A stretch of DNA of 64,000 nucleotides, taken from assembly GCA_963565915.1 (NCBI GenBank), contig OY751487.1, forward strand, positions 3,224,001-3,288,000, written 5' to 3'. The stretch comes from Entoloma clypeatum (lineage: Eukaryota; Basidiomycota; Agaricomycetes; Agaricales; Entolomataceae). This document shows positions 39,662 to 51,571 of the stretch, piece by piece. Position 1 is the first letter of the stretch, and each line of letters begins with the position of its first letter. The position numbers and the translations under genes are program-made. A model generated the notes under the pieces. The model saw only the letters and a list, made by a program, of their open reading frames with translations, was not told where the DNA came from and ran no database searches.

Positions 39662-42298
39662 CTAGAACAACAAATCGTCCTGCGGATTTGCAGTGACTAT
39701 CGGTCTGGGCTCGTCTTGCAAATAATTCAGAAACGCGCTGTCGAGATTGGAATAAGGATCTGTGGAGCGCGTTACCTCACCCTCCGTATCGTCGTGATCA
39801 GAACCCATGGCTTCCGCCTCGTCCGAAGGCGATGGTATGGGTGGTGCTCGCTTCGTTGCCAGGTGCGATTGAGAAGTCATGAGTGCAGGTTCAATTTCAG
39901 ATGATCTCGGCTCTGAAGATGTTCGGGGTTCCAAGGGCCCTGGTCCAGGAACAGCGATTTCTGTCCGAGGTAATTGTGATCGAGAGAGAGGCATCAATGC
40001 TGTTCTTGAGTGAGAATTCAACGCTGGACTATCTGTCAGAGCCTTTCCAGCGGCATTGCGAATGAATGTCTTCAACAATGTTTATTGAGATCTGCTGTAG
40101 AAGTCCGAAATACTGTCAACTCACCTCGGGATTCTTGTGGTAGATACTCCCAAGAGTCCCTGTATGGAGAAGTAATTGATCCAGAGCACCCCTGTCCATT
40201 CGATCGGAGTCGGTGGTAATTGCGGGCTTTTCTGCAAGAACAATCTCTCCAGCCACGGTCGGGTTCACAGCCAGCATGCGCCAGTACATAAAGCCTCTGT
40301 CGCGCAGATCAGGGTTATCGACTTCCTCCGTGGTCCATTTGAGGACTTTGTGTACCAGCTCCTTCGTCTTGTCGGATCTCGACTTGTATACAAACAACTT
40401 GACTGAAGCTGTGAGCAATGCAAGTTGGACCTTGGTCGCCAGACATTATTAGGAGTGGATGACAAGGTCTGGGGTAGGAAGACGCACCTCCACACTTTCC
40501 TCTAGGAACGTGTAAAGTAAGTCATCCAGGAGCTCGTCGGCATTGTCGATTCGATCAGAGAATTGGCCTAAGATCCAAATCATAGCGGCTTTGGATTCAG
40601 GTTCGTCTAGTAAATCCAGATTCTCGCACAGCTTTGGAATTATGGCTTCGTATTTTCCCGGATACCGCCGGAAAATGTCCTTGATAACGATGACGGCTTC
40701 CTGCACGACATATGTTACCTTCGCCTCGACAAGCTTCAGTAATGCTTGGATGCAGTTATCTGCTGCTTCTTCCACTTTGATTGCCAAACGACCAATTGAG
40801 CGAACGGCCTTGCGGACGAAGTCAACATCGACCTCAGAAGCATACCTAAGAATGAATATCAATGTCCAACATTATCCCAAGGGCACATACTCCTGTAACT
40901 CAGCCAGGACCTCCATCGCGTTCTCCGCACGGGCGAGGCGATACATGATTTCAAGTTTAGCAAGCTTGACGTAGATTGGGTCATTGTATTTACAGAAAAA
41001 GACTTTGACATCATTTTTCAAGACAGCCGGTCGTCGCTGGATGATGAGGAGAATGTTTCGTAATGCAACATACTGCACCTCTGGCCCTGAAGAAAGAAGA
41101 GCCACTGTGAGACGCATCAGCAAGAAAGCGGACCAAAGGTTGATACAAAACCAACCCAGAGGGGGGCCCATTTTCTTGCAGCAGTACTCTATGAGTTTCC
41201 TATTCTCCATATAATTCATCAGGTATAGTAGGATTTTGATGGTGGTCAATACGACTGCCGAATTAGCATGTTGAAGTTGGACAACAATACGTTCTGCCAT
41301 AAGTTCAGCGTCCGTCTGCCTCTCCGGGACATAACGCAGTAATGAATCAAGGATGTATATCTGACCCCACCTGAGGACAAAAATAAGTGTGGCAGAAGGG
41401 CAAGGGAGATGGACATCTTACTCGGAGCTTTCCCCAAGTGCTGTCAGGAGCTTGTTCGCTGTGGCAAGGTTGAGTTTGAAGATGACACCGTCATGCCTAT
41501 CACCGATTTCCGATAAGGCGGCAACGGCATTGGCTACGACCGTAGCATTGCTGTCCAGCATGAGGTCGCGAAGCATCTCAACAAAACCGCCTTTCTCGGC
41601 CCTCCTCGGGTCGGCTGAGTAGAGTTTCGCAACACAGATCGCGGCCGTCTTTCGAACGTATGGGTCGCGATCTTTCAAACAGTGTCGCAAGTTTTCGATC
41701 AGCGCATCAGTTACGACGGGAATAGGGATGTAAGACATGGTACGAATTGCTAAAGCTCGGATAAGAGGATTCCGGTCATTGCAGTCCTGTGATCATTTAA
41801 ATTATTGGGCGAGCATCGTCAACCATGCGTACCTGGAGGAAGTTGGGAATAACGAGGTGTATCTGATCGGGTTTGGATCTGCCATAACTGACAAGGAAAA
41901 GATAGACCACTGTGAACTCATTTTATGAATCGAGACCATGAGAACAAGTGCAAAGAGCTTACTTTTTTTAATTTCGAGCAGAGGAGTGCCTAGGCACTGG
42001 ACCACGTCGGTAAACAATGGTGACACTCAACGCCAATCGTTTCAATGATCAGTCGTCTTGTGAGAGGACAGCAAAGGTGTACCAACTATCATTTCCCATC
42101 GTGATATTTGCTACAATCTTCTTCAATGCTGTCTTCCGCTTGACAAATTTCTTATCCTTTGTTTCGGCGGACTGCAGCTCTGCGCGGAATTCCTTACATG
42201 GAAGGGTTCATCGCTGGCATCCATCGAGCCCCCAGATAGATACATACCTCGATTTTTCCTCGCTGGAAGAACTTGGCATCTTGCCCCGGTTGTGCCAT
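39662..42298 (-). CDS. APL2: AP-1 complex beta subunit (beta-adaptin, Apl2)
   Basis: Beta-adaptin is a large chain of the clathrin adaptor at the trans-Golgi and endosomes. The first exon, [17 protein letters not shown], joins [20 protein letters not shown] via a GTATGT donor. [15 protein letters not shown] and the rest of the adaptin trunk follow. Landmarks include [97 protein letters not shown] and [13 protein letters not shown]. After the trunk there is a short disordered hinge ending NPQDDLLF and no ear domain, as in many fungal beta-adaptins. AP-1 rather than AP-2 is suggested by the [16 protein letters not shown]-terminus. About ten introns are present. Confidence 0.9.
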
Positions 42299-42346
42299 CG
42301 CGATAGTCAGGGGGCAGTCGTTGGATTGAATAATTACGTAATCCTG
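42299..42346. promoter_or_regulatory. 48 bp spacer between divergent starts (APL2 and NEPRO/Rmp1-like)
   Basis: The APL2 start at 42298 and the plus-strand start at 42347 are 48 bp apart. A compact shared promoter is implied if both starts are right. The plus-strand start is the less certain one. Confidence 0.4.
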
Positions 42347-43444
42347 ATGAAGCGCCAGTTCCAGCTCCCTCGTCCGTCGTCTACTCAGAGACACTTTCTC
42401 GACGAATCCAGACGTGGGTCACTGGATGTGCTCCTGAAAAATCTCAAGCTAGGTTCGCGTAGCCTTCAAGTAGCTCTCGCGACGTTGAAGGAGGAACATC
42501 AGATCCTGGAGAGAATTTATTACAAAGGCAAGAATCAACATCGCGCAGCGTTATTTTGGAGGCGTGTTGTGGAAATTCGACGTTACTGCAGCAGAGTCGA
42601 CGGCATCCGTATCGTCAGTCTTATTGATGCTCTAAAATCCTCATTCTTTGGTGAGGGTGCCTGCAACAAGTGCGCCAATATCCCTGTCGACGTTATTGAA
42701 TTTACATATTCGTCGCATCTACAAGCCACAAAGTGACGAAAGGGCCGTGGACTCACTATCCCGACATCGCATACATCAAGATGATTTTGCAACGGGTGTC
42801 CTCGTTCCATCTCTTGATAACGAAGGTGTGAAGTCCTCTATCTATTTCACCGACTGTGACGCTTCTGGTTAAGGTGTAGATGCATGCGAAATTGGAGGGT
42901 GCCTATGAGTATGAGTTTGCTACACTGCCAACAGAAGCATTGGTCACTAATGTCAACTGAACTCAGATCATTGACTCTCGCAATGCAGCCAGGCGCTTTC
43001 CTCCAAATTATGCTAATGTTGACAGCCATCGTGTCGCGGTTGGCGGCCATATCATTGGAGTTGCGAGAGGCCCTCGGCTTGACGTCCAAGACGATTGAGT
43101 CTATATACGTACTATTCCAAAACAACTCCTTCATTGTGTCAGAAGCTGTCAACATTCTGGCCGATCCCTCGTCGGACATTGCACTATCCAATGGCTCACG
43201 AGAGCCTCCTCTACCCCCTGAGGCTACCCACTTGCAAGACATGGTCCCATCTGAACCTCTGGGTCGTACGTATTTGGCTGCATACCGTGGATATCTGTCA
43301 ACGATCTCGACGTTCACAGCACGGATAGTGATCGAGGAAAAGATGATTAAAGATAACCCATCCAAAGGCCGCGGGAAACACCTTGCCTTGCTGAAGAAGC
43401 GGAAGCCTTGGACAGACGAGATTGATGATATCTTCGGATTATGA
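42347..43444 (+). CDS. NEPRO/Rmp1-like protein, probable RNase MRP-associated protein
   Basis: The N-terminal domain has LERIYYKGKNQHRAALFWRR, matching the KNQHR core shared by animal NEPRO and yeast Rmp1, which bind RNase MRP. The next exon reads VTKGPWTHYPDIAYIKMILQ (GPWTH is a NEPRO feature), then MHAKLEGAYEYEFATLPTEA, then PGAFLQIMLMLTAIVSRLAA. The C-terminus is basic and ends KKRKPWTDEIDDIFGL, like the IDxIFG end of Rmp1. The joins used are at 42650/42733 (giving SFFVTKGPW), after LITK near 42824 with acceptor GTGTAG, and near 42920-42985. The phases fit at each join. The start MKRQFQLPRP is the only good ATG before the domain. The function is inferred from these motifs. A role in rRNA or tRNA processing is likely. 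Confidence 0.75.
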
Positions 43445-43655
43445 ATAAGGGGCCTTCTCGCTATTTGTGGTGTACCGAGCCTCAGGCTCTCAATTCTTCG
43501 ATTCAGCACATACCAGAGACATACGCTGTGCAAAGTGATAGTAAGATAGTGAAGTCAGAAAACAGTCCAAACGATGTAATTCTAATGCTGAGTCCGCCTG
43601 CTTTTCACCACTCTTATCTTCGAAATGCATTCGCGATTCCATTGAAAATGAATAC

Positions 43656-45164
43656 TTAAAGGGCGAAGAACGTCGCTACTCCGACAGCAAGACCAACGAG
43701 AGCATGAGGCGACGCAAGCGAGCTTGCTCCATTCTGATAGCTTCCAGCTGTCGAAGCTGAAGCTTGAGTGGCAGAGGACGTAGCAGGCGCAGAGCTTGGA
43801 GATGAAGTAGAGTTGGCAACTGGGGCAGCAGCGGCAACATCCTGAGGAATCATTAATGGTGTTGATGCTGAGTTGCTAAGATCGATGATTCCGTCATTCT
43901 TGAGTACCTCCGGGTTACTAGCGAGGAAATTGCGGGTAAACAGGATATTCTCGGCCACGAAAGAGTGTGACCACGTGGGGAGAGCAGAGAGGTCCATGTT
44001 TCCACCCCATTGTGCGGCACCTGTGTTGTTGGCACATTTCTCTTTGGTGATTGAAGCGTAAGTACCAACATCAGGGTTCTAGATGCATGTCACCTGGGCA
44101 AAATACATTGTGAGAAATGACAGGATACATACGCTTGTGCCTAGGCTTTGTGCCATGCCAGAGAAAGACGATGGGGTACCAAAGGCGTTGGGAGGGTTAC
44201 TAGAAGATGAGAAGTCAACCCTCGGTCGTCGGAGGCGCAGAGGGGTGAGAGACGAACATGATGCCGAACATGCCCTTTTGACAGTGTGTAGGGGTACCGC
44301 AATAGAAGAAGGTCGGGTTCGTGTCGTTAACAACTTGTGTGACTGAGAGGACGTAAGATCGGGGATCACAGCAGATAATTAGGGCAAACCTACAAACAAA
44401 GTCCTTGTTTTGTGTGCCAGAGGTAAATGGGGCATCACTCGTTTTGTTGCAGGGAAGAAGAGCGGACGACCGAGTGACAGTGTGATTGTTAGCACCCCAC
44501 ATGAACTTGATGGTGTCGCCAACCGAGGCGTTGACAGCGAAAGGAACATAACGCAAAACACCTTGTGTAGGTGCCACTATCACGGTATGGGTAGCGCCAG
44601 TGCCTGTGCTACCTGAGCTGCCACTGGTCGCAGAGGGCTGATAGGAGGCTACGGGAGCACCGTGTTTGGCAACACATTCTGGATACGGCTTGCGTCAGAA
44701 CGGGAATGTTCGATTCAAAGACGTACGGGAGACGCAATCATCATAGCCAGAGCTACCCCAATTGGATTTCCCAGAGCCGTAGGTTGGCGTTGAGTACGAA
44801 GCAGCCGCCGTGGTGGTAGCTGGGACCCAAGCTGGAGACGAGATGCTCGATCCTCCTCCATATGCATTGGAACTATAACCGCCTCCATGATTATTGTTGT
44901 TACTTGTTCCATAGGCCGTAGCGATTATTTGTGTAGCGGCAGCAGTTCCAGTCGCAAGTTGGCTAGTGCGCCGGATCAGATGTAATGTTGACATCTAACA
45001 AGACCTGATGCTTACGATGCAAGTTCAGCGGTGTCAGACATGATGATACCATTGGGAGCAGACACGGCGACCTCTCCTCCAATTGCACTGTCAGGGCGGG
45101 GCAAAGCCGAAGCCAAACCAGAGAAGAAAGCGGTAACAGCGAGGAAAGGAAGGATGAAGACCAT
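43656..45164 (-). CDS. Secreted GPI-anchored cupredoxin (plastocyanin-like) protein
   Basis: The start MVFILPFLAVTAFFSGLASA is a signal peptide. A Gly/Ser/Asn/Tyr-rich linker follows (YGTSNNNNHGGGYSSNAYGG). The cupredoxin domain reads HTVIVAPTQGVLRYVPFAVN, then GDTIKFMWGANNHTVTRSS, then PTFFYCGTPTHCQKGMFGIM. The likely type 1 copper ligands are His in NNHTVT, and Cys, His and Met in CGTPTHCQKGM. Downstream is a segment TYASITKEKCANNTGAAQWG and a Ser/Thr/Ala-rich stalk. The C-terminal hydrophobic tail ALVGLAVGVATFFAL is suited to GPI anchoring. Similar fungal serine-rich cupredoxins are abundant in Agaricomycetes, and their roles are unclear. Expression looks high from the promoter. Four or five introns are present. 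Confidence 0.86.
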
Positions 45165-45339
45165 TTCTCAAGACAAGAATAAAATCGTGGGTGTGTTGGG
45201 CGTTGGCGAACTGAAAACTGATAAACCTCTGGGGTTTGCAAAGAAACTCTTCCAAAGAGGATCTGATCTTGTGGACAAGAAAGCTGAGTTGTGCCAATAA
45301 GATAAAATAAGAATTCCTCACCTCGAACAAAAAAATGTG

Positions 45340-45480
45340 CTGGTCGAAGATCAACTCGACTCCAGTGAGAGAGTGTGAGAGAGGGAAAATGAAACGAAGG
45401 AACGAAAGGGGGAGGAGAGAGAGGAGAGAGAGAAAGATGGAAGACAAAAATCATAAGAACGCGACATATATAAGAGAGGT
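45340..45480 (-). promoter_or_regulatory. TATA box and pyrimidine tract upstream of the cupredoxin gene
   Basis: On the minus strand CTTATATATG lies at 45465-45474. Just downstream comes a CT-rich tract at about 45355-45440 (the plus strand reads as GAGAGAGG-type purines). A TATA box followed by a CT tract and transcription start is common in strongly expressed fungal genes. The ATG at 45164 would then have a 5' leader of about 250-300 nt. Confidence 0.6.
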
Positions 45481-45856
45481 AGCTGGAGGCGCGGAGATCA
45501 AAAGTCATGGAAACCGGCTGTCATAGTATCATTGGTCGCGATAGCCATTCATGTAGTACATACTTATACGGAGACTTGAAGCTTGAAGGCTGAGCGCTGA
45601 GCGCTGAGCAGTGAGTACCAAGTGATTGGAAGTTGGATGGCGCAGGATAACAAACGACACCTATGTATATTCTGGATACTGGCTCAAATTTTTTGTACAA
45701 CTGTAATTATCATAATGTATAAATACACACGTCCTTTGTGAAATACTATACTTCTCTCCGTTCCCACCCAACCCGAGATATTGTCGCAAGTACTGTCGGA
45801 AGGACCAGTGCATCAGAGCAGCCGATTTCTGAAGTGTCCTCGTCAAGGCCAGTAAT
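45481..45856. other. Intergenic region with a short tandem repeat
   Basis: No gene is evident here. A short tandem repeat, CTGAGCG repeated as GCTGAGCGCTGAGCGCTGAG, lies near 45590-45612. The remainder is the 5' side of the cupredoxin promoter and the 3' flank of the next minus-strand gene. Confidence 0.45.
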
Positions 45857-46829
45857 TCACTTTCGCCGGGGACCAGATGGTAATCCGATGAGTTGTCTGG
45901 AAGGAATTGGTCTGGGTTGCCTGGTAACTCTAACACGTTCCACCTCGACCCGTGGACTTTCCACACTGAAACCCCCGCCGCCGTAATCCCTGAGCCTTGT
46001 GTTACGAGAAGCGCTGCGTTTGACATCACCCATTGCTCTCAAGCGTTCCGATGCCTTGGCTGTTCCACGGGCGCCAAAGGCGGGTACTGAAAGAACATGT
46101 CCTGGAGAGCCGTGGCCGCTCGTAAGTCTTTGTGGCTCTTGAAGCTCTCTTCGACGAGCAAGGTTTGTGTCCTGATGGGATTCCCCGCTGCGGGTGATTG
46201 GTTGGCGGCGGTCGAGCTCGCCGAACAGCCATACAGGGAGCTCTGTGGAATCGCGCGCTTTCGCCAAGTGGTATGCCTTCATAGCGCGCGTGAGGCGTGA
46301 GTCGTGGCCGGGAGGTGTTTCTAGATTCAGCCTGAGTGCAGGCCCAGCCTTGTCGTGGCGTAGTTGGACACATACCTCCGCCAGCGGATGCCGCGATATG
46401 GGCAGTCCAAGCTTTGCTCGCATTTATAGTGAGGGTTTTCGCCGCGTTCGTAACGCGACTTCGGAACCAACCAGCGTACTTCTCTCCATCTTCCTCGCTA
46501 CGTGCTGAATGGACTTCAAGAATATGGGACAACTGAAGGATGTAGTTAACGTACCTTGGGGTATCAATGCACTGTTTCCGGAGGCCTGTTGCGGGGGCCT
46601 CGGAATTTGATCAAGATGAGATGACAGGGGTCCGGCATTCACATCGAAAAGCCTATAGACGGCAGAGTGAGATGACCCAGAAGACCCAAGGCGGGTTCCG
46701 GAAGGTTGTTCGCGATAGCGGAGAGAATGTCGTGGTCGTGGCGGGTTGCTACCATCTGTTGGGAGCACGAGCTTGCAGTTTGGGATTAGCGGGAAGGCCC
46801 CTGGCAATAGAAAAGTTGCTCGACAACAT
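45857..46829 (-). CDS. Uncharacterised protein, candidate Mso1-like Sec1-binding protein
   Basis: I assembled the model by phase. MLSSNFSIARGLPANPKLQ and the rest of exon 1 splice at GATG/GTAGCA to LFDVNAGPLSSHLDQIPRPP. That exon joins (GTACGT donor, ATTCAG acceptor) to ARSEEDGEKYAGWFRSRVTN. An intron from GTATGT to CTAG then creates ASAGGETPPGHDSRLTRAMK. The segment WFRSRVTNAAKTLT, a linker, then SRLTRAMKAYHLAKARD and ELPVWLF resembles the short Mso1 module of ascomycetes (W, basic helix, then Y followed by PxWL), which binds Sec1 in exocytosis. The match is by eye and weak. The C-terminal half is basic, Gly/Arg-rich and probably disordered (LRDYGGGGFSVES). It is divergent from SQR with 108 bp between starts. 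Confidence 0.55.
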
Positions 46830-46937
46830 GTGAACTGAGTAGTACTTAGAGGACCAGCCTAAACGGAAGAAGGATATATAGAGGACAAAGCCATTGTAGT
46901 AACGATCATCATTTATACAAGTTACGTCTCTCCCAAA

Positions 46938-48692
46938 ATGTTGTCGCTTTCTAGCTACTCTTTGCGGAGGGTTGGCAACGTCCGTGCGTTGACCACTACC
47001 GCCGACAAAGATAACTACAGGGTCCTCGTACTCGGTGGAGGTTCGTCTACCAAACCATGTTTTCCTATTTCCATCACCCTTTATTCTTTTCATACTCAAG
47101 GTAGCGCCGGCTTGTCTGTCGCACATCAGATCTATAACCGTTTCAAGGCGGCAGGGAAAGCCCTCAACAAAGGCGATGTTGCAATCGTCGACGCCGCTGA
47201 ATATCACTACTATCAGGTTGAACACTTTCAATCATCTAATCATCATCTCACTCCGTTTTATCTTCTAGCCTGGCTGGTGAAGTCGTTCCACATGCCACAA
47301 CATGAATGATTAGCTGATTTTCTATCCAGGACTCTTGTCGGCGCTGGTCTCCGTCCAAAACATGACTTCCGTCGACCGCTCACGTCCCTCATTCCGCCCC
47401 ATATCTTTCACATCCCGGAAAATGTCCAATCTTTCTCTCCTGCATCTTCCTGTGTGACCACTGCATCGGGTCGGAAATTGTCTTACGATGTTTTGGTCGT
47501 AGCCACGGGTTTAAAAATCAACTGGAACGATATCAAAGGACTCCCGGCAGCCCTTACCGATCCCTCCTCTGGAGTGTCTTCCATCTATTCCTATGCCAGC
47601 TGTGACAAGGTTTGGGATGATATCGAGGCGCTTCGTTCGGGTCAAGCAATTTTCACACAGCCAGCGGGTATAATCAAGTGTGCAGGCGGTACGCAGATAC
47701 CTCCCGTATCTCTATCTCAAGGCGCCTGTCTGATTGTGAATAGCTCCCCAAAAAATCATGTGGATGGCTTGGGACAGATATCGACGGACTGGACGCGGTA
47801 ACAATATTCAGCTCGACTTTTATACTGGCATGCCGACTATGTTCAGCGTGAAGAAATATTCCGATGCCCTTGATATTTTGCGCGTTGAACGCGGATTAGG
47901 AGCTCACTTCTCCCATAATCTAGTCGCAGTAGATGCCGCTAACCACAAGGCTATATTCAGGCAAAGCGACAACTCTACCATTGACGTTGACTATACGCTT
48001 TTACATGTGACGCCGCCTATGGGGCCACTGGATGTGCTGAAAGGTTCTCCAATCGCTGATAGTGCAGGTTGGGTCAATGTCGATAGGTCGACTCTCAGAC
48101 ACAACGTTCCTGAATACGGGAATATATTTGCCCTCGGCGACTGTTCTTCTCTGCCAACGTCGAAAACTGCAGCAGCCATCACCGCCCAAGCCCCGGTACT
48201 CGCAGAAAATCTGTTCAGTGTTGTTGATATGGGTAAAGTAAGTGAAGCATCGTATGACGGTTATACAAGTTGCCCTGTTTGTGTTTCTCTCCATTGCACA
48301 GCATACCTACGTTTATCAACGCTTGTCCTAGCTGTTAACTGGATATGGTGAATTGATGCTGGCTGAATTTGCGTACGGCCTCGAGCCGAAAGAATCATTC
48401 GGAAAGTTCTTCGATCAGGCAAAAAGTCATAAGTAGGTCCACATATTTGTTACAGGACTGGTGTTGCTGAGCTTCTTCAAGGTTTTTCTATCATCTCAAG
48501 AAGGTATGTCGGCACTGTCGGGATTGCCAGGAAGGCTATTCATCGCACTGCAGGACGTATTCCCGGTTGCTTATTGGAATTACATGGTATCAGAATGAAC
48601 AATTCAACACAGATGTATGCTAACTAACTGCTTCATATTAGGTGAGAGGGAAATGGTATGGTTCGAGCGGATTGATGAGGCCTCGTTTCTGA
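46938..48692 (+). CDS. HMT2: Sulfide:quinone oxidoreductase, mitochondrial (Hmt2/SQOR type)
   Basis: The enzyme oxidises sulfide and passes electrons to ubiquinone at the inner mitochondrial membrane. The start MLSLSSYSLRRVGNVRALTT is a mitochondrial presequence. The FAD-binding loop VLVLGGGSAGLSVAHQIYNR forms across an intron at about 47041-47101. Then come VAIVDAAEYHYYQPGWTLVG, DVLVVATGLKINW, TLLHVTPPMGPLDVLK, NIFALGDCSSLPTSKTAAAI and the C-terminal VAYWNYMVRGKWYGSSG. The two active-site cysteines can be expected in GIIKCAG and in the SCPLLTGYG region. The region 47690-47760 contains an intron. The stop is at 48690-48692. A TATATA at 46873-46878 lies 60 bp before the start. Confidence 0.93.
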
Positions 48693-48853
48693 CCGGCGTA
48701 ACAATTATAATAATTGTAGTAGAGTGCTGCCACAGTTAGGGCACGTGACGGAACGTGTTGAACACGAGGCCAAGGTCTTTAAGTCAACTCTTGATTGAAC
48801 GCACACCTTCATTCGCTTGGCCAGGCATTGCGTCCCCTGAACTGGTCTACGCG

Positions 48854-51571
48854 ATGTCGCGAATGACGGCAGCACAGGTCATCAGTCTGGGGGAATATCT
48901 GAGCACCGACTTTGATCCTGGATCGCTGACTGTCTCTCAACTACTTGGCGTTCTTGGTTATCATAACATCCCCTATCCTACGCCTTACTCCAAACCCAAG
49001 CTGGTTCAACTTTTCAACGATGAAATCAAGGCCAAGGCTACGAAATGGAAGAAGGACCGCGTCAAGAAAGAAAACAGCCTCGCGAGTGACGAAGGTATAA
49101 TAGACGGGGCCACCGGTGAACCGCTCCGTAAGGTGATTAGTTTCTTGACCTTATTGGCATTTCACTAACAAAATTATACAGGAACGCGTCACTACAAGGT
49201 CATCTCGTCGTCTCTCTCGTGTGCCCTTGGAGGAGGATGGTGAAATATCCGAAAGTCGGCCGGAACCCGTATGCGTCTTCATCTTCCTTTAACGTCCACG
49301 TCAGTCATAGCCTCTCAGCCGAAGCGTCGACGATCGTCCGCTCAACCAGTTCTAAGTGGACCCTCTCGTAAGGTTCCATTTCTGCAGGAAGCTGTCGCGG
49401 AAGAGAGCGAGCCGGAAGAACAACAACCCCGTAGGAAGGTGGGACGAAACAAAAAGATTGTGAGAAGATGTTCCGATATAACTGGAAAGTGAATTCATTT
49501 TGTTCCTCTTCAGACAGATGTAGCAGGTAGTCATAATCGCCGGGTTTCAAATCCTGTAAGTGCATTTGAAGGAAGTATACCAAAACAAACCTTGAATCCA
49601 TTTTCAGGCAGAAGATAGTGGATGGGAAGACAACAACATCTTTCAGTCTGGTGCGGAATCGTCCTCCCCCGCTCGCCTGTCCCCCGTACGCCCGAGAGTT
49701 GGTCGCAAAAGTTTGCCTTCACGGAAATCGAGGAAATCAACATCAGCGCCGCCTGAAATGCTCCCTTTGTCGCCTAGGTCGCCTCTCAACGTCGGGGCAT
49801 CAAACTTGTCACCACCATCTTCCATATTCGAGCCTCAACTTCTTCCAACTCCACCTCTCTTTGGTGGACCACGCTTGAGTCTACCAAAATCTACGCCGGA
49901 CAAACTCTTCTCTGTAGCAGATAGTAGCCCGCCCGGGATATTCGAGGAACTGAAAAGCGACGAGCTTGATGTGATTGAAGTTCCTGAGACCATTGAAGAG
50001 GAATCTCAAGGGCATGATATACAAGATGCCAGTCAAGCCGCCGCTGCCGCATTGATAGATGTAGCAACGTTTAAACCTCACTCCATTGAGAGGGATAATC
50101 GTTCGAAACCCGAGTTCATGCCGTATCTTCTTCGTCTCATTTACGTCTTATTCGGGCTCGCTGCGTGTCACTCCATCATTCGCTTCAAAATGGAGTCGGC
50201 GTCAATTGGATACTGCGATGCCGGGAGTAACACAAGCACTGCACTGGATCAACTCAAATCTCGAAGGATTGCTGTCGAGGCATGCAACAGGGAAAATCGA
50301 ACATACTTGTACCAACAAGCTTTGTCCCATGATTCTCCCACCAAGATCAAGGAGGTGGATATAGAACCCTGTCCGCTCGCCCCACTCTTCCCATGGTTTC
50401 GCCCAGAGACATGTACGCCTTGCCCTGACCATGCTACCTGTTCACAGTTTGGCGTTGCTTGCGATACGGGGTATATCCTCCGTTCACCCCATTTGCTGTT
50501 CTTCCTGCCCCCTTCGGCATCCCCACGCAACAACACACTTTCCCTCTCGTCGCCAACGGACTTGATATGGAGAATCTTGTCAGAGGTTCTAGATGGCCTT
50601 CCTGGACTAGGTGGCATTGCACTCCCTCCGAGATGTGTTGAGGACCCGAAAAGAAAAAGGCATATTGGGGCTCTTGGCAAAGGAGTGGAATCTTTACTTG
50701 GTCGGGAAAGGGGACGGCGTCTCTGTAGCGGGAAAAGCAATGAACCGGTGACAGATATGGATGGTGGTGATGCCAAAAAGTGGGGGTACGAACTCGAGGG
50801 ACTGAGGGACATGATGAGAAAAAAGGCACCTGTAAGCAGTCGTCCTGATTTTCAGTTATCAATTTTGACCCCTTTCGAAGCCTCATCTTCTTTCTACATT
50901 TGATGACACTTTCAATGAAGCCATTCAACAGTTGACTCAATGGGGAGGAGTTATTATTGGAGAGGATCGAGAGTCAGTCCCTCTTTTTTATTCCCACGTT
51001 CCACGCTGACCAAACCTGATTGGGAAGGAATCACCGCTACGTTTCCCACAGAACACCTGATCTCACATGGCACTGCGTGATCACAGTGAAATCTAGGGAA
51101 TTATGGGCCCAGTGGAAAGTAACCGTTTTTGGTGAGAGATATCCCTCTCACCGGTCAATTGTTCATCGAACCGTTCCATTAGGCATCATTCTCATGGTTA
51201 TTGGAATCTTTCTTGGCCGAGCAAGGGCGTCACGGATCCGCAGAGAGAACAAACGAGTCGCGGAGCTCGTTCAGATCGCGCTTGACACCCTGCGCAACCA
51301 GGAACTCGCCTACCATACTGATCCTGTGACAGCTGTGCAACCTTATCTTTCGTCTTTACAGCTTCGGGATCTCATCCTGCAAAACGAACATTCAGTCTCG
51401 TCCCGGACCCGGTTGTGGAACCAGGTCGAGCGGATTGTTGAAGGAAATGCAAACGTGAGGGCGAATTTGGAAGAGATTGCCGGAGGCGATGAGATGCGTG
51501 TTTGGCGGTGGGTTGGCAGTGCAGGGCGCGTAGATCTTCAGAAAGAGGGACCCATCGATCATAGGCATTGA
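48854..51571 (+). CDS. Inner nuclear membrane protein Src1/Heh1 (Man1-Src1p C-terminal domain)
   Basis: These LEM-like proteins tether chromatin at the nuclear envelope. The start is MSRMTAAQVISLGEYLSTDF, with MTAAQ at 48863 as a possible alternative start. The HeH domain is SLTVSQLLGVLGYHNIPYPT, then PYSKPKLVQLFNDEIKAK. A long Ser/Pro/Arg-rich nucleoplasmic region with basic patches (RRSSAQP, KVGRNKK, RKSRKST) follows. The first membrane span is LLRLIYVLFGLAACHSIIRF. The lumenal part is cysteine-rich (PETCTPCPDHATCSQFGVAC). The second span is PLGIILMVIGIFLGRA. The MSC winged helix follows, with IALDTLRNQELAYHTDP, LRDLILQNEH and LWNQVERIVEGNANVR. This order, HeH, span, lumen, span and MSC, is diagnostic. 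Six or more introns are present. Confidence 0.92.

Noticed and set aside
42017..42346. Upstream 110 codons in frame with the NEPRO/Rmp1-like gene
   Set aside because: They are antisense to the first exons of AP-1 beta, which are strongly conserved. The ATG at 42347 is preferred.
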